Both the position numbers and the translations under genes were made by a program. A stretch of DNA of 64,000 nucleotides from Xanthoparmelia taractica (Eukaryota > Ascomycota > Lecanoromycetes > Lecanorales > Parmeliaceae). Where the stretch lies: positions 1 to 64,000 of the forward strand of contig JANQBS010000202.1 of assembly GCA_033085395.1 (NCBI GenBank), in the 5' to 3' direction. Shown one piece after another: positions 1 to 11,719 of the stretch; the first letter of the stretch is position 1, and every line of letters begins with the position of its first letter. The notes below the pieces were generated by a model. It was not told the origin of the DNA. It saw only the letters and a list, made by a program, of their open reading frames with translations, and ran no database searches.

Positions 1-74
<74 letters not shown>
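1..74. repeat. Homopolymer C run at window edge
   Basis: The first 74 bases are all C, followed directly by unique sequence. This does not match a fungal telomere (CCCTAA type). A contig-edge or sequencing artefact, or a real long C tract, is likely. Confidence 0.9.
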
Positions 75-75
<1 letters not shown>

Positions 76-1852
76 CCGATCTCGGATGATTTCTTTTGAT
101 TTTTCCAAACATCTTACATTAGGTACAAGTAAAACATAGATATCTATCAACTTGAATCTTCCTTCCTTTGATGGACAAATATCTCAAGTGTTCAAAGTCA
201 TGGAAAGAAAGAAAGAAATCACTAAAGCGCTTACTTGAACATGCAATAACAGTAGTGCTTTTGCAGCCGCTTTATGTGTGACGCGTAATTGTCAGTCTCG
301 GATTGCGATGAATGGTTCAGGTTGAGAGAAACTTGAGCTTTGACTTGAACTTCTCTATGCGATTACCCCAGCTGCACATGCATTTTAGCGACGAATGATT
401 GGCCGTATGCTAATTGCCAATGATTACTAGTTCCCATCAAAGAGCGATGCGGTAAGCTTATCGGCAAGTGACTCTTTGAAAGCACTCTTCCCACCCGAAT
501 CCACACTCTTCACCAGGCAGCTTTCCCATGTGGCACGTATTGTACTGACTGGCAGCGTCATATGTGATGGTTTGAAAAAGATACTTCTCATTTGCGATGC
601 TCCTTCGGGATGAAGCTTCTCGACTGCGTCACTTGGGACATATCATTCCTTATGCGACTGTGACTACAACATTATGTTGGGGCCCAAACCTGGAGACGGG
701 AAGGATTACGCTTCACCGTGGAAGTCATATTCACAGCCAGCATTCACTGCTACTAACGTCAGCCTTGGAGAGTATTTAGACCCCCAAGCAATGATATCTC
801 CATCTCTACTCCTGGACACAACTTTGATCCAGTCCTGGACTTCAGACCTTAACATTCTTTTCACTTTTTGCATATTCGCTTTGCATAGACTGTCCGACAG
901 AGTGGCTTGACTTTTTCAGACGATTTATCAGCACTAGAATTCTCAACTTCTTAGTAAAGTCTTCCGGACGCATCCGTCAAACTTCTGGCATCCAATCATG
1001 GCATCTGACCTCTCAATTTCTGTTCGATTGCTTGCAATGATGCAAAACATGCTTAACGTGACTGGTCTAGTCTTTAGAGTATGCAATACGACCTCATCAA
1101 GTATTCCGTTATCATCGAAACATCTCTCCAAATTTGACATTGGCAACCTGTACTGCTGCGCAGGTTGGATCTTTGACCTCTGTGTCAATTCACCAGCGTC
1201 TCCAAATGTGGACCATGTGGCTATGTTTGACACAATAGTATGCCTCGAGGTATATCATGCCTCACACCGCTTGCTAGCGCCGAGACAACAACTGAGATCT
1301 CACTAAGAATCTACGCCAGCTGCTTCAGATTGTATCAATTGATCATTGTTTGCTTCGCATTCTTTCGTTCTGCTCACTCTTTAGCATGCTAATTTTCGCA
1401 AGATTAAACCCATCAATCATTACACAGATAATTTCAGAGGAAACAGAGTAGAACACTGGGTTCTGTCATCGAGGACGTCCTGCGGGCCTTACTCACGTTA
1501 TGTGTTCGACATCTATTGATCGCCAAAGAGCTGGTTGGCCGACTTGTCTTTGGGCCAGCGCTGTTGCTGCCCCAATTGTGATCACAAACCTCAACCCTTG
1601 CTGCTGTCTGACAGGTGTTTTCTGCCACTTGCCATGCCCGATGGACGTAGCCTTGCAGCATCAAAATCGGATCCAAAGAGTACAATTTCTTGCTGACGCA
1701 GGGTCAGTCAACCCATCGAGACTACATAAAGAGTGCAGCTGCCAGAGAGCCACACAGCTCTACGGTCCGCAAAATCATCCATACCCAGGCGTGTAGCCTG
1801 CAGGCCCGACATATCTTGAGGGTAGGCACCCTGAAAAATCGCCAGTCAAGGT

Positions 1853-2470
1853 AGCCAACGTCGATATTCAATAGCTAACGTCAACTCCGCCTGTACTATC
1901 GGCATTTACGGAGACCCTAATGTTTTAAATGCAAGGATAAGTGCGGTGTCAGCTCCTCGGCAAACGATATATATATATAAATGAGCCAGCAGAACACCAG
2001 TATAGCCTGCATCACGGAGAGTGCTTGGCGAAGCTCGGAAAAAGGTACCAAAGTTCTCGAACACGGGGCATCGGGTGCAAGTCGGACGATGCACGTACCT
2101 CTATTCGCGTGGAGACGCCATTACGAATGGCAACTTTCAGGTCAGTTTCTGGGAATTCATGAAACTTCACGACGGCCATCAATCGAAGGCGCACCCTGTA
2201 CTCTTGGCTCTTGAGATTTGAACATCTCTCTATAGAAGTTGAGGTTCTCTCTATACAAGTTTAGGTAGTCGAAGTCAACACTCGACAGCCAACGTCGACA
2301 TCGCCAAAGTTGTCGGCGCTACAGAGATACGAAGCATCAGAAGCAAGGCCGGTGTGTTGTTAGCTCCTCAGCAAACCACATCTGCACATACTTATTTTCT
2401 TAGCCAATGTCAATTCTGTTGCAGTATCCCGGGAATGCATTAAACGCAGACCAGCAGAACACCAGAAAGA
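1853..2470. repeat. Degenerate direct duplication (two copies)
   Basis: The block at about 1853-2005 recurs in the same order at about 2285-2470. Shared landmarks are AGCCAACGTCGAYAT, a tract ending in AGCTCCTCRGCAAAC, and CCAGCAGAACACCAG. Between them, near 2222-2270, a short tandem repeat built on TTCTCTCTATA is visible. The copies differ by many substitutions, including C/T and G/A changes, so the duplication is old or mutated by RIP. Confidence 0.5.
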
Positions 2471-2485
2471 ATTCGCAGCACAAGA

Positions 2486-3660
2486 ATTACTTAGTTGAAG
2501 CTTGAATATCCTGGTGGACCAGGGTCGGACGAAGCGCGGTCAGGAGTTAGGCAGCCAACAATACCCATCTGTTCTTCCCTGACGGGTATCAAGCTCACGC
2601 ATCTGCTGTCAAAGCATGTCTCTGAAAGACCAGGCAGCCAAGTTGTCTCTCAAAGATATTGATGCGTTTGGCTGTGGAGTTGAAGAAAGCTTCACAGACT
2701 CAGAAGACGAAGTTGCAGACGACGATAGGGCAGAACACTCTGAGCTCTCATCTGATGACGGTGGTCAGGCAGGAACAGATTGCCTCAGAGTTACTGAATG
2801 CGAAGGGGGAATTACGAAGACATAGACTAAGGCCGACTAAAGCTCAATGTAACTACGATGTGAGATGGCCCACCGACGATATACCAGAAGCCGGACAACT
2901 CACTCAAACATCACCAAGCCAAATTATCTATAGCCAAATCGCAGTCCAAGAATTACTTGGTGAAGCTCACACAAACCTCGAGCTTGGAACCTCTTCTACA
3001 CCTGTGCCGAATGAAGGGTAACGTGGATCAGCTACTCTTCTTTAACTGTCGTTCCCTTGGGTGCTATGTACTTCTTTTCTTGTTGTTTCAAGACATCGCA
3101 ACGGCGTCGACGGCAGTTGCTTGGACATCCAAAGCTACGACAACACGCGATGATCATGAAGACATGCACTATCATCTCATTCTCGAGATTATGGGCAAGG
3201 ACAAGTCCATCTTGATGCCATGGGACCATTGTACTACGACAAATGAGTTTAGAGGATCAGTTATCTCTTTCATGATCGATCCAAATGAAGTGAAACATCT
3301 GCAGACAATCCAGCGGCTTACCAGGAATAGATCATGAACACAACATCTACTTAGCAAAGCTCGAGCAAATGAAGCTTGAGTATGTTCCTTTCCGGCGGTT
3401 TAATTACGGGCGTCCATAAATAGCGAGTCACGAACAATAATCTATTCTTACCTTACAGATACCTCACCCAACTCTCACATCTAGTGTCAGGGAAAGAATA
3501 GCGCAACTGTGTCCACTCCAGTATCAGCCATCTTGGCCACTCGTCTCCTCTTTCCTCAACATATGGCAACCCAACCTTTACTTAGGAATGCTCGAAAAGC
3601 TTCAGCTTGAGCATCCTCTCAAGCCGGTGCCGAATGAAGGGTATCTCGAAGTGGCCAGTC
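2486..3660. repeat. Dispersed degenerate motif, about four copies
   Basis: A motif of about 40-90 bp built on TTACTT(A/G)G...AAGCT...GAGCTTG recurs near 2486, 2948, 3348 and 3579. The second and fourth copies both continue into GTGCCGAATGAAGGGTA, near 3004 and 3629. The copies are imperfect and unevenly spaced. They may be remains of a tandem gene or element array. Confidence 0.4.
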
Positions 3661-5698
3661 AAGAAGGCTATCCGGTCTGTCCCTGCGGATATCATATTGG
3701 CACTGAGGAAAGCGGCGCAGCTATACCAGGTCCTGCATCAGCTGCCTGTGGCCAACCCGTCCTCCACACCTCAGATATACGGCAAATCGCCCCTCGACTC
3801 GACTACTGAATCCGTGCACACGCCCATCTGGCGGCCGCGTGACAATCGAAATCTCATACTTCGCTTGGCATCTCCACAAATACTCGTAATATGTCCGCTA
3901 TTCGAGCCGCAATCAGCAGCAGTCAGACCCAAACACCCATCGGGAACTTTCCAGCCCCATCTCACCTACACCCACCACCATCTTGCTCGCCAATTGCAAA
4001 GATCCCAGAGTTCCACAAAAATTGGAGGCGCCTGGGGTTGAGTCTCAACAATCGGGCCGGGACAGCATACGCAACGCTGGGCAAATGGAACCCAGGTCAC
4101 GCGATGCAGCTTTCACTGTCACGGGTAAGGGCCTGGAGAAACTTACCTAGTCCTAGCCGACACCGGCAACGCCACTGTCTTGCAACAAGTGCCCTTTGCC
4201 GCATCACAGGCAATGGCGCTACCGAGACTGTCAGAATCGGGACCATCTGTTGTCTCAGCCACCTCGTTTTCTTGAATCTAATATATTCTATTAGGCAGTG
4301 TCTCAAGGACACGAGAGTTACTCAAGTGATCCTTTTTGACCTTCCAAGAGAGACAGCTAATATCTTCCACATCTAGGCCAACCCCCAATTCGTGAGTGGC
4401 GTAGGTCCTCAGGCTACGCGGTGCCGGCCTGTTAAACCCTATTGTTACGCTGTCAAAAAAACACCTAGACGCATTCCCCTTCAGCGAATTTCATTCCTGC
4501 TTCGGCTCTCGATAGCGGTACGCCCAATAATTGCTAGGGCGTTGGTTCGTGCCAAGCCTTCCGAAATATTCTCCCCGTCTTGCATCATCCTCGATCGCAA
4601 TCACGCAACAAGACATTAGGCACTTGCTTTTGCTACTGCTTTGCCCCCAAAGTGAATCCCTCCCGTGTTCTTTAACGAATTTTAGAGCTGGTGATGTGGG
4701 GAGCGACAATCCAAAAGCCTAAGCAAGAAAGAAACCCCTTTTTGTATTTATGACAAAGAAATCGATTCAGTCCGTGTCCATGGGATCCTATATGCTGACA
4801 AGAGGACCAAAGCTGAACTGGCAAGATGTGTCTCGTTTCATCACTACCGCAGAGTGGCAATTACCATCAATGCCATCTAAGCCAAAGCAGCGGAAAAGCA
4901 TTTCAATGGATCACACGACTTATTCTAAGCCTCTCAGCCGATACATACGACGCGGACTGGGACAAGAGCTTCAGGCAGTGTTCATCCCAAGCTTGTCTGA
5001 AATTGACCGTTTTTGATGGATCGTTGCTTGGCCTTTCGACAACACTTCGCCAGCATCGCATACCGGCCGCCTTTTTCACCACCCATATGGCTCAACTCGT
5101 AAATATCTCCTCGGCTTTTGCGCATGCGTTGCTGATGTGGGCTGCGTAGTGACAACACCCTATTGCCTATTAGGGCTCACTATAGAGGCCCAACGCCCTT
5201 TACTCAATGAGAACATTTGTTCGCGCTGTCTGCGGACGGCCTATGTTCGCCCCTCGATGCCCGCGATGAAGTAATCTTTTTTCCAAAACGTGAGGATTAT
5301 TGATTGAAGTGGTCGCACTGTCGCGACGCGAAGCACAAATGTGTCTTGGTATGTACTCGTTCAACACTCATTGAAGCAATGGCACCGGACGACTAGTGGA
5401 GCCTCGGGGGCATGAGCATAGCGTTCTGCGCAACAACAGCTACTACACTTCTGATCCCACCGGGGCCTCTGATGTACGCTCTGCATTCCGAGACCTTCTC
5501 ATCATTCTGAACCACGCGGCTGCTTGTGCGGAGCGGTTCGAGGACGAGAATGCTTGGTGCTATGGAATTCTTCGGTCGATACTTCGACTAGGTTTGGAAT
5601 CTCTCCTCACCCTACACATCACCACATGTGCAGCACCTAACTTGCAGGAAGCAAGCTCATACTTCACACACATCTCACACACATTAAACACATCCAAT

Positions 5699-6582
5699 AT
5701 GTCTTCTACCGTACCAGCTATTGTAGGTTTTCCAAAATTGCAGGCGGTACACAACCGTTACTGATACGTTGTCAGCCCGTCCAGCATCCCATCGCGGCAC
5801 GATCCGCAGGGCCGCCAATCGGCCTGATTGAGAATTCATGTTCGCGGTGTGTCCGCCGTGCTTACGAACACGGTTCCGAGGAATGTGAGGCAGTATTCGA
5901 TTCCGAGGGCAGCATGCTTGTGAAATGCATGGTTTTTGCGGAGTCGCGCTCCGATTGCGTCGCGGTAAGTTGACCCACAGTCTTCGTATGTCTAGCACTT
6001 GCTAAACGATCGCTATTTTAGATCCCCAAGCGCCACGAGACCATCACAGGCGCAAACCATGTGTTCAGGCTCCGTCGACGGTTTGAGATGACGGCGGCCA
6101 ACGACCTTGACCCAGGCGATCCTGGGTACACCTCGGCACTTCAATTAATGAATGCCACAAAGGTGTACGAGAAGATCCTCCAGGAGAATTCTGTGGAATG
6201 GATCGTTGAATTCTGGTAAGTCTTTATCCCTACATAACAGAAGGCCTCTATGCTGATGGTTGAGACAGACACACTCAAACGCCCTAAAAGGACGCCTATT
6301 TACACCGTGGTCTTCGGAACTCACAAACCTCACAGAGATGAAGGACGGAGTGGAGATCTGGATTCGAACGTGGCCAAAGTCACCGGAGTAAAGGTGCACT
6401 CAATTCACACATACCCGCGAGAACCAATCATTTTACACAGAATCAGACCTACGATTTCGCCAAGCAAGGAACAGGAAGCCAAAGCCAAAGAACTCAAACA
6501 CACAGTAGAAGTCATACCTAGTCTCTCCGCCAAGCGATCGAAGAGTGCTGCGGAGCCTGATGTCGAGAACGAAGAAGCATAA
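5699..6582 (+). CDS. Small Cys-containing fungal protein (DUF3716-like)
   Basis: Four-exon model: 5699-5722, 5776-5964, 6022-6215, 6291-6582, giving 232 aa. All phases agree, the introns are 53, 57 and 75 bp, and branch-point-like TACTGAT and GCTAAAC lie before the first two acceptors. Residues about 30-70 carry a small Cys module (CSRCVRR, then EECEAVF, then LVKCMVF and SDCVA). This spacing resembles the short zinc-binding-like DUF3716 domain of Pezizomycotina; that family call is from memory and tentative. The C-terminal half is basic, then acidic, with no membrane segment. The function is unknown. It sits at the edge of the gene-poor region and may be a lineage-specific gene. Confidence 0.6.
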
Positions 6583-7670
6583 GCTGTCGAAGGATCCAAC
6601 GTCAAGGCCATTGCCAGCAATGACAAAAAGGGGAAGTGGAAGGAGAAGAAGCCCGGGGCCTTCCTAGAAATATCGTTCTCAAACCCGAAGAAAGACTCGC
6701 AGGAGGAATCAATACGGATACTAGATACCCTAACGAAAGGAGAACAGAGAACTACCTAAATGCCTGGCACAGCACCCAGAGCAAGTTGCTCCTTATATCA
6801 TGATTAGCTATAGAACGGATACACCGCGTAACTGTTACAAAGCCTCTAGTAACTCGTCTCAAATCTCACACGAACAATCAAGCACACACTTGAAAATTTA
6901 CTAACAAGGAATCCGTCAAGGAGCCTACATACTTTAAGAAATTCTCCAGAGAAAAAATGTCTTACCGCAGTGGTAAATGAGATCCCCACCTCCACCAACC
7001 GAACCGAACCGAACCGATTGAAGAAAGTACTCAACAATACCCCTCCTTCCCTCCCCTTCCCACACCTAGCATAGCAAACCATCTCATCACCCAACCAATC
7101 AACCAACCATAACATACAACCCACGCACCCATACCTCCCAGCTACCTCCCATCACCCCCCTCCCCCCTTCCCCCCCCAAAAAAACAAACAAAAACAAAAA
7201 AGCAAAGAGGGGGGGGGGAAGGGGGGTCGAGTCGAGAGAGTTTCTTCAACCGTGAGTCCAAAAGCGCGTATGGAAGATACGAACGACTCTGCTCTTGAGC
7301 TCTCGATGCGTGTTTTGGATGGGTTTTGGGGAATGAGGGAATGGGCGACGTGGCGATCGAACGGGGGGTGGTAAGAGGGGAGGGTGTTGGATTGGATTAG
7401 GTTAGGGAGGTAAGGTAGGTAGGGGAGGTAGGGAGGTACAGGGGAAGGGGAGGGGGGTTGTCTAAGGTGAATGCTTCGGATACGATGCTTATGCACTAAA
7501 CCATATGCTATGTGATGTGACATGACATGACATGACATGACATGCTGCCAGTGCCAATGTTTATGGATCCAAAAATTCACAGATCTCTTTCCGATGTTTC
7601 ATGAACGATACGCCCCAGCGCCCACGCTAGAATGCAGCAAAGTTCAAAAAGACAAGTATTCGTAAGATTC
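6583..7670. other. Intergenic, low-complexity
   Basis: No gene is supported. From about 7000 to 7450 the + strand is CT-rich and then GA/GGTA-rich (poly-A, poly-G and GGTAGG tracts). The stretch is shared 3' space of two convergent genes. Confidence 0.6.
7521..7544. repeat. CATGA short tandem repeat
   Basis: Nearly five head-to-tail copies of CATGA, about 125 bp beyond the stop codon of the transporter fusion gene. Confidence 0.85.
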
Positions 7671-10494
7671 TCACCCGGGCCACTGCTCCATAGTCGTCGA
7701 AGAGCTTGCCTCATCCCTTCCATTAGCCCGACAAGAGCATTCTCCGCCCCTCCCAATCGCGCGGTACGAGCATCGACCTTGGGCCCCCTCGCCTTCGACA
7801 TGCTCACAGGTCGGCGAGTCTGACGGCGTGCTCTCAATGCTCGCCTTCTTCCTCCTGACCACAGCGCTGAAGATTCTGTTGGCTTTGTTGGGCGCCGCAG
7901 GTCGGACTGCGCCTCCCAGTACCGAATTCTGCCGCGAATGCACAGGGTCTACCTGCTTCTTGGCTGCTGGACTCAGAGAGAGGTAGATTGGCATCAGGGC
8001 ACCAAAGGCAAAGACGGCGACCACCACGCAAAGCGCGTAGCGGACATTGTGGTGACTGACTACCGGCCACATGATGGCAGGGACGACGGCCCCACCGGAT
8101 GTACCGGCTGTGAGGAGTACCGAACCCATCTTGGTATGCTTACCCAGCCCATGCAGAGACATGGCGAAGATGAGAGAGAAGATTCCGGATTCGAAGAAGA
8201 GGGTTAGAACGATCATGGAGACGCCGGCGTATCCGTTAAAGCTCATAGCGAGTGCAGAAGTGACAATGGCACCGATGAAGAGCACGAGGAGGATACGACG
8301 CGGTTTGATGAGCAGACCTGCGGCGGCGGTTATGAAGCGACCGGCTGCGAAGACGGCGTGTCCGACTGCTTGATAGTTGAAGGAGCCGATCTCGGAATTG
8401 GGTTTGACATATGCGACGTAGTCCTCGAAATATGCTGCAATGGACTCTTGGCCGCCAACGTAGCAGAATTGAGAAAAGATGCCGAGAATGAGAGTCACGT
8501 AAACGACTGGAAGACCGGCAGACTTTCGTCTAAAGACACTTTCACGTCGCTCTGCCATCTCTTCCAGTTCATCATCTGACGCTTCCGGTATCGGCAAGTA
8601 GAAGAAGACGAGAGCCAAGCAGACGTCAAACAAAGCAATGCCAAGATATGTCCATTGGACATTGATAAGTGAAGGCGCGTCTAGTACGTTCCTGAAGAGT
8701 ACTTTCTTTGCGAGAATTGGCGACAACACGCTCCCAATGGCTTGAACGCCTTGTGAAACATTCAGACGAACCTCGGCGTATTCTGGAGGCCCGCAGAGTG
8801 AGATGAATGGGTTGCCGGCCGTCTCAAGTGTGGCGACCCCAAGCCCGATGATGAAGTTTGAGACGAGAAATGCAGGGAACGAGGCGAGGACCGCAGAAGG
8901 CCAGAAGACCAGAGTACCGACAGCGTATACACATAGACCAATTATGAAGGTTGCTCTGAACCCCCACTGCTTGAAAACATACCTTCCGAACGTAAGAGGC
9001 CCGAAGAAGTAGGCGGCATAGTACGCCGAATGTAGTGCGACTGCTTGGCCAGCGCTCGTCCGGACAATGATCTGGAATTGTTGATTGAGTACCTGCAAAA
9101 GACCGTACGCGAAACCCCAGAGGAAGAAGAGGATGGTGACCAAAGCCAAAGGGAAGTATGATTGCTTGTTGGTCAATTTCACCATACTTCTAGCTTGATT
9201 GTCATTGACAAAGTCGAAGATGGTCAGACTCGGCGTTCGAGACCTAGTCGTAGCAACCGTGGCCGCTGCAGTTTGTGTGTGCTGCAACATGGCAGGAGTT
9301 GTTTCCGGAGTAGTCAGAAAATCCAGCATACCGATACTATCTTCCCGGCCTGACGCAGGATGTGTGGCAGTCGTTGGAGTTTGGGGAGGAGCAGAGACCG
9401 TGTTTTGAGTCTTGGGAGCTATGTTTGCCCATTGTGCATCGCCGGGTCCATAGAATGGGTTGCCACTCAAATCTCCGGCCTGCTTGATGCGACCAAGCAA
9501 GCTTGGGAAAACTTTGGCCACCAAAGGTTTGACACCAGGAACGCACGCCACAATGACCCCCACATGTACCTCCACCGCAGACCACATGAAAGACAAGGAT
9601 GCTATCCAGGGATAGTCGTATTGTGCGCTGGATGCCGCGGATTCGGACTTGTTTTGCAGACGCGCCAGAGCTGCAGATTCCAAGTATGCTATCCTCACTA
9701 CATCAACCACTGCGACGAAGCCACCAAAGCTGAATGTGATTATGAGGATGATCTTTTCATTTCGAGGCAGCCTCATGCTTGTCAGGATAGGCATCGGTAG
9801 GAAGAGTATGGCCAGATCGGTGATGATGTTGACGGGTGCGGAGGAGAGGTATAACGTGACGATATCAATGCACTTGGCCGTTGGCGGTGTTGAATCATCA
9901 AAAGCGGCTCCCACGGGGCGGCATTGGAATATGTTGAGAAAGGTCAAGGCAAGGCCGGCCACATTGACCACGGCGAGTGTTGTGATGGTAGACCATCTGA
10001 ATACCGGGTGATTTTTCGCCAGGGTCAAGTAGAAGAGACAGATGGAGGTCTTGGTGGCCATCAATGCCGGATTCTGATCTTCTTAGCAGGCGTCCTGCAA
10101 GGGTTTTCGGATGTCCACTTACATAGAGAACGGAGAAGGCATATTCGGCCTTCTTCAGAGACCCTCGGTCGTGTGGCGCAATACCCGCCTCGTGGCGGCC
10201 AAGTCCAACGCTTGTTCCATAGCAGATGGAGAAGGAGAAACCGAAGGCCACGAGCTGCCAACAATTAACACCCGGCAACGTCTGCTATAGATGCATTGTG
10301 ATGTCGCTCACCCATGCGATAAGGATAGCATAATCGTCATTGCTCACTCGCTTCACGACACCCAAGCGCGAGATGAGTCGCAGGACGATGAAGGCAGTGG
10401 ATATGCAGAGAAGTGCGATGACAACAGCAAGCACTGTTGGTCCACGATCCTGCATTGACAGCGTCGCTGGGTCGACCATGATTGTAGGCGCCAA
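7671..10494 (-). CDS. PTH11/rhodopsin-like domain fused to FucP-type MFS transporter
   Basis: Three exons on the minus strand: 10494-10312, 10254-10123, 10073-7671, giving 905 aa with all junctions in phase. Residues 1-300 form seven hydrophobic segments of the fungal rhodopsin/PTH11-like integral membrane family. They include the typical N-P-A-L-M-A-T-K-T stretch across the second junction, an IFQCRPV loop and a helix ending VPGVKPLV. A polar linker of about 100 residues (S/T/P/Q-rich) follows. From about residue 402 (MVKLTNKQ) there is a full 12-helix major facilitator domain of the FHS/fucose-glucose-galactose permease type, with FFLWGFAYGLL and the GNPF motif after LETA. The C-terminal tail is basic and Ser-rich. 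The receptor-like and transporter halves lie in one uninterrupted 801-codon exon with no stop between them, so the fusion is encoded, not a modelling error. Likely role, by inference: a sugar transporter or transceptor in the plasma membrane. Confidence 0.85.
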
Positions 10495-11719
10495 TTGTCC
10501 CCCGCCTTCAGCGAGTATTGCCGTGGGCTGTCGAGTATGGGACGGGCGTTCAGAAGCATTGTTCCCTCTCTTGACTTGCAGTGGCTCTACATATCGTTGG
10601 TGATTGGAGGCATGATGAGTTGGCGCAATGAAAAGTCTGCAAAGCGTGGATCATGGCTGGATGAGGTGCCTATGCATACCCGCGGGGAGGGGTGGTGATG
10701 GGCATGACGGACAGGAGCGATTCTGACCGACTTTGCCGAGTTTGTTGATGCCATACCAGAAGAGGGAAAGTGGGATTGAACCTTTTTGACTAGACTTTTC
10801 GAATAGGCAATAGGCGAGGATAAGGTAGAAAGAAGTAACTGGATTGGATGGTGTGGGGGGGGAAATGATATGGACATGTCTGGTGTGTTGCCCTAAGGTA
10901 TTCTCGCTATGAGTTGTGAGCCTATGACTTTTTGGTGGGGGAAAAAGAAGGCAATAATATTTTGGAGCTACTACTTTATTAGAGTATTTTAGTTCTCGCT
11001 AAAGGTACAACATAGCACAAGCGATTCCCACATTTTCCCCGCACTTCGATCTGCCGAAACCCCGACTGCCTCTAAGCTCCTTTCGGACATGCATATTCCG
11101 CACCACGCATCTGACCGCCTTGCAACCAGGTTGACGGCCACATTGAGTATCAAGCTAGCGCCCATCCGTTTCATTATGTGATGAACAGGATAGAATACAA
11201 TACAATACCGCAAGTGTTTTGTGGACTGAGCCAACATATCCCGGTCAAATAGATAGTAGCATGCCACCTATTCTTCACCTTTGTTCGTTGCTGACTTGAG
11301 ATCCGGTTTGGATGTCACGTCACGTTACGTATCGATATCTTGTCGTCAGTTTTCCTAGAGCTAAGCTTTTCCTTGCGTCCGGCCTGACAAATCATTGCGA
11401 TTGTGTAACGGCGTAGTACCAAGTATAAGGTTTATAGACTTGCGTTGCCGTATTCTGATGCGGCTCTGAGTTCTACATATAGATAGCAATTGGGGGTTCA
11501 GCATCGAGGTTGTGCGATTGATTGATTGTGCCCTTCATCAATGCTGGGCATGCTAGAGTATGTAGGTATGATACACGTGCCAGGAAAAAAAAGCATTACT
11601 ATCCAAGCGACTCGCTGTGCCCCAGAGGAAAAACATCACGGCAAGCAATAAACAATGCCCCCCTGAGAGCAATGGGTGTTCTATCTATGAATGATGGGAT
11701 TGGGTAGCCTTGCTACCCT
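10495..11719. other. Intergenic (5' side of the transporter, 3' side of RNR1)
   Basis: No gene is supported over 1.2 kb. The part next to 10494 is the likely promoter and leader of the transporter fusion. A short G run lies at about 10855-10861. No recognisable element was found in the rest. Confidence 0.6.

Larger units (their letters stand above)
75..5698. other. Gene-poor region with decayed repeats
   Basis: No gene could be supported over 5.6 kb. The open frames are short, overlap on both strands and have no splice-consistent extension. The stretch holds several degenerate duplications (listed separately) and fragments that look like eroded coding sequence, for example an acidic reading frame near 2616-2825 and a patch at 5396-5630 that faintly recalls a fungal PD-(D/E)XK-type domain. 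Decayed transposon or gene remnants are the simplest reading. Confidence 0.55.

Noticed and set aside
2616..2825. Acidic open frame (MSLKDQAAKLSLKDIDAF) that faintly recalls nucleolar BFR2-type proteins
   Set aside because: It is only 69 codons, with no splice extension and no intact family motif; it may be a relic, but a gene cannot be supported.
5396..5764. Possible PD-(D/E)XK-like fungal domain fragment
   Set aside because: Only one short helical stretch is similar, catalytic residues are not visible, and the frame has no ATG start.
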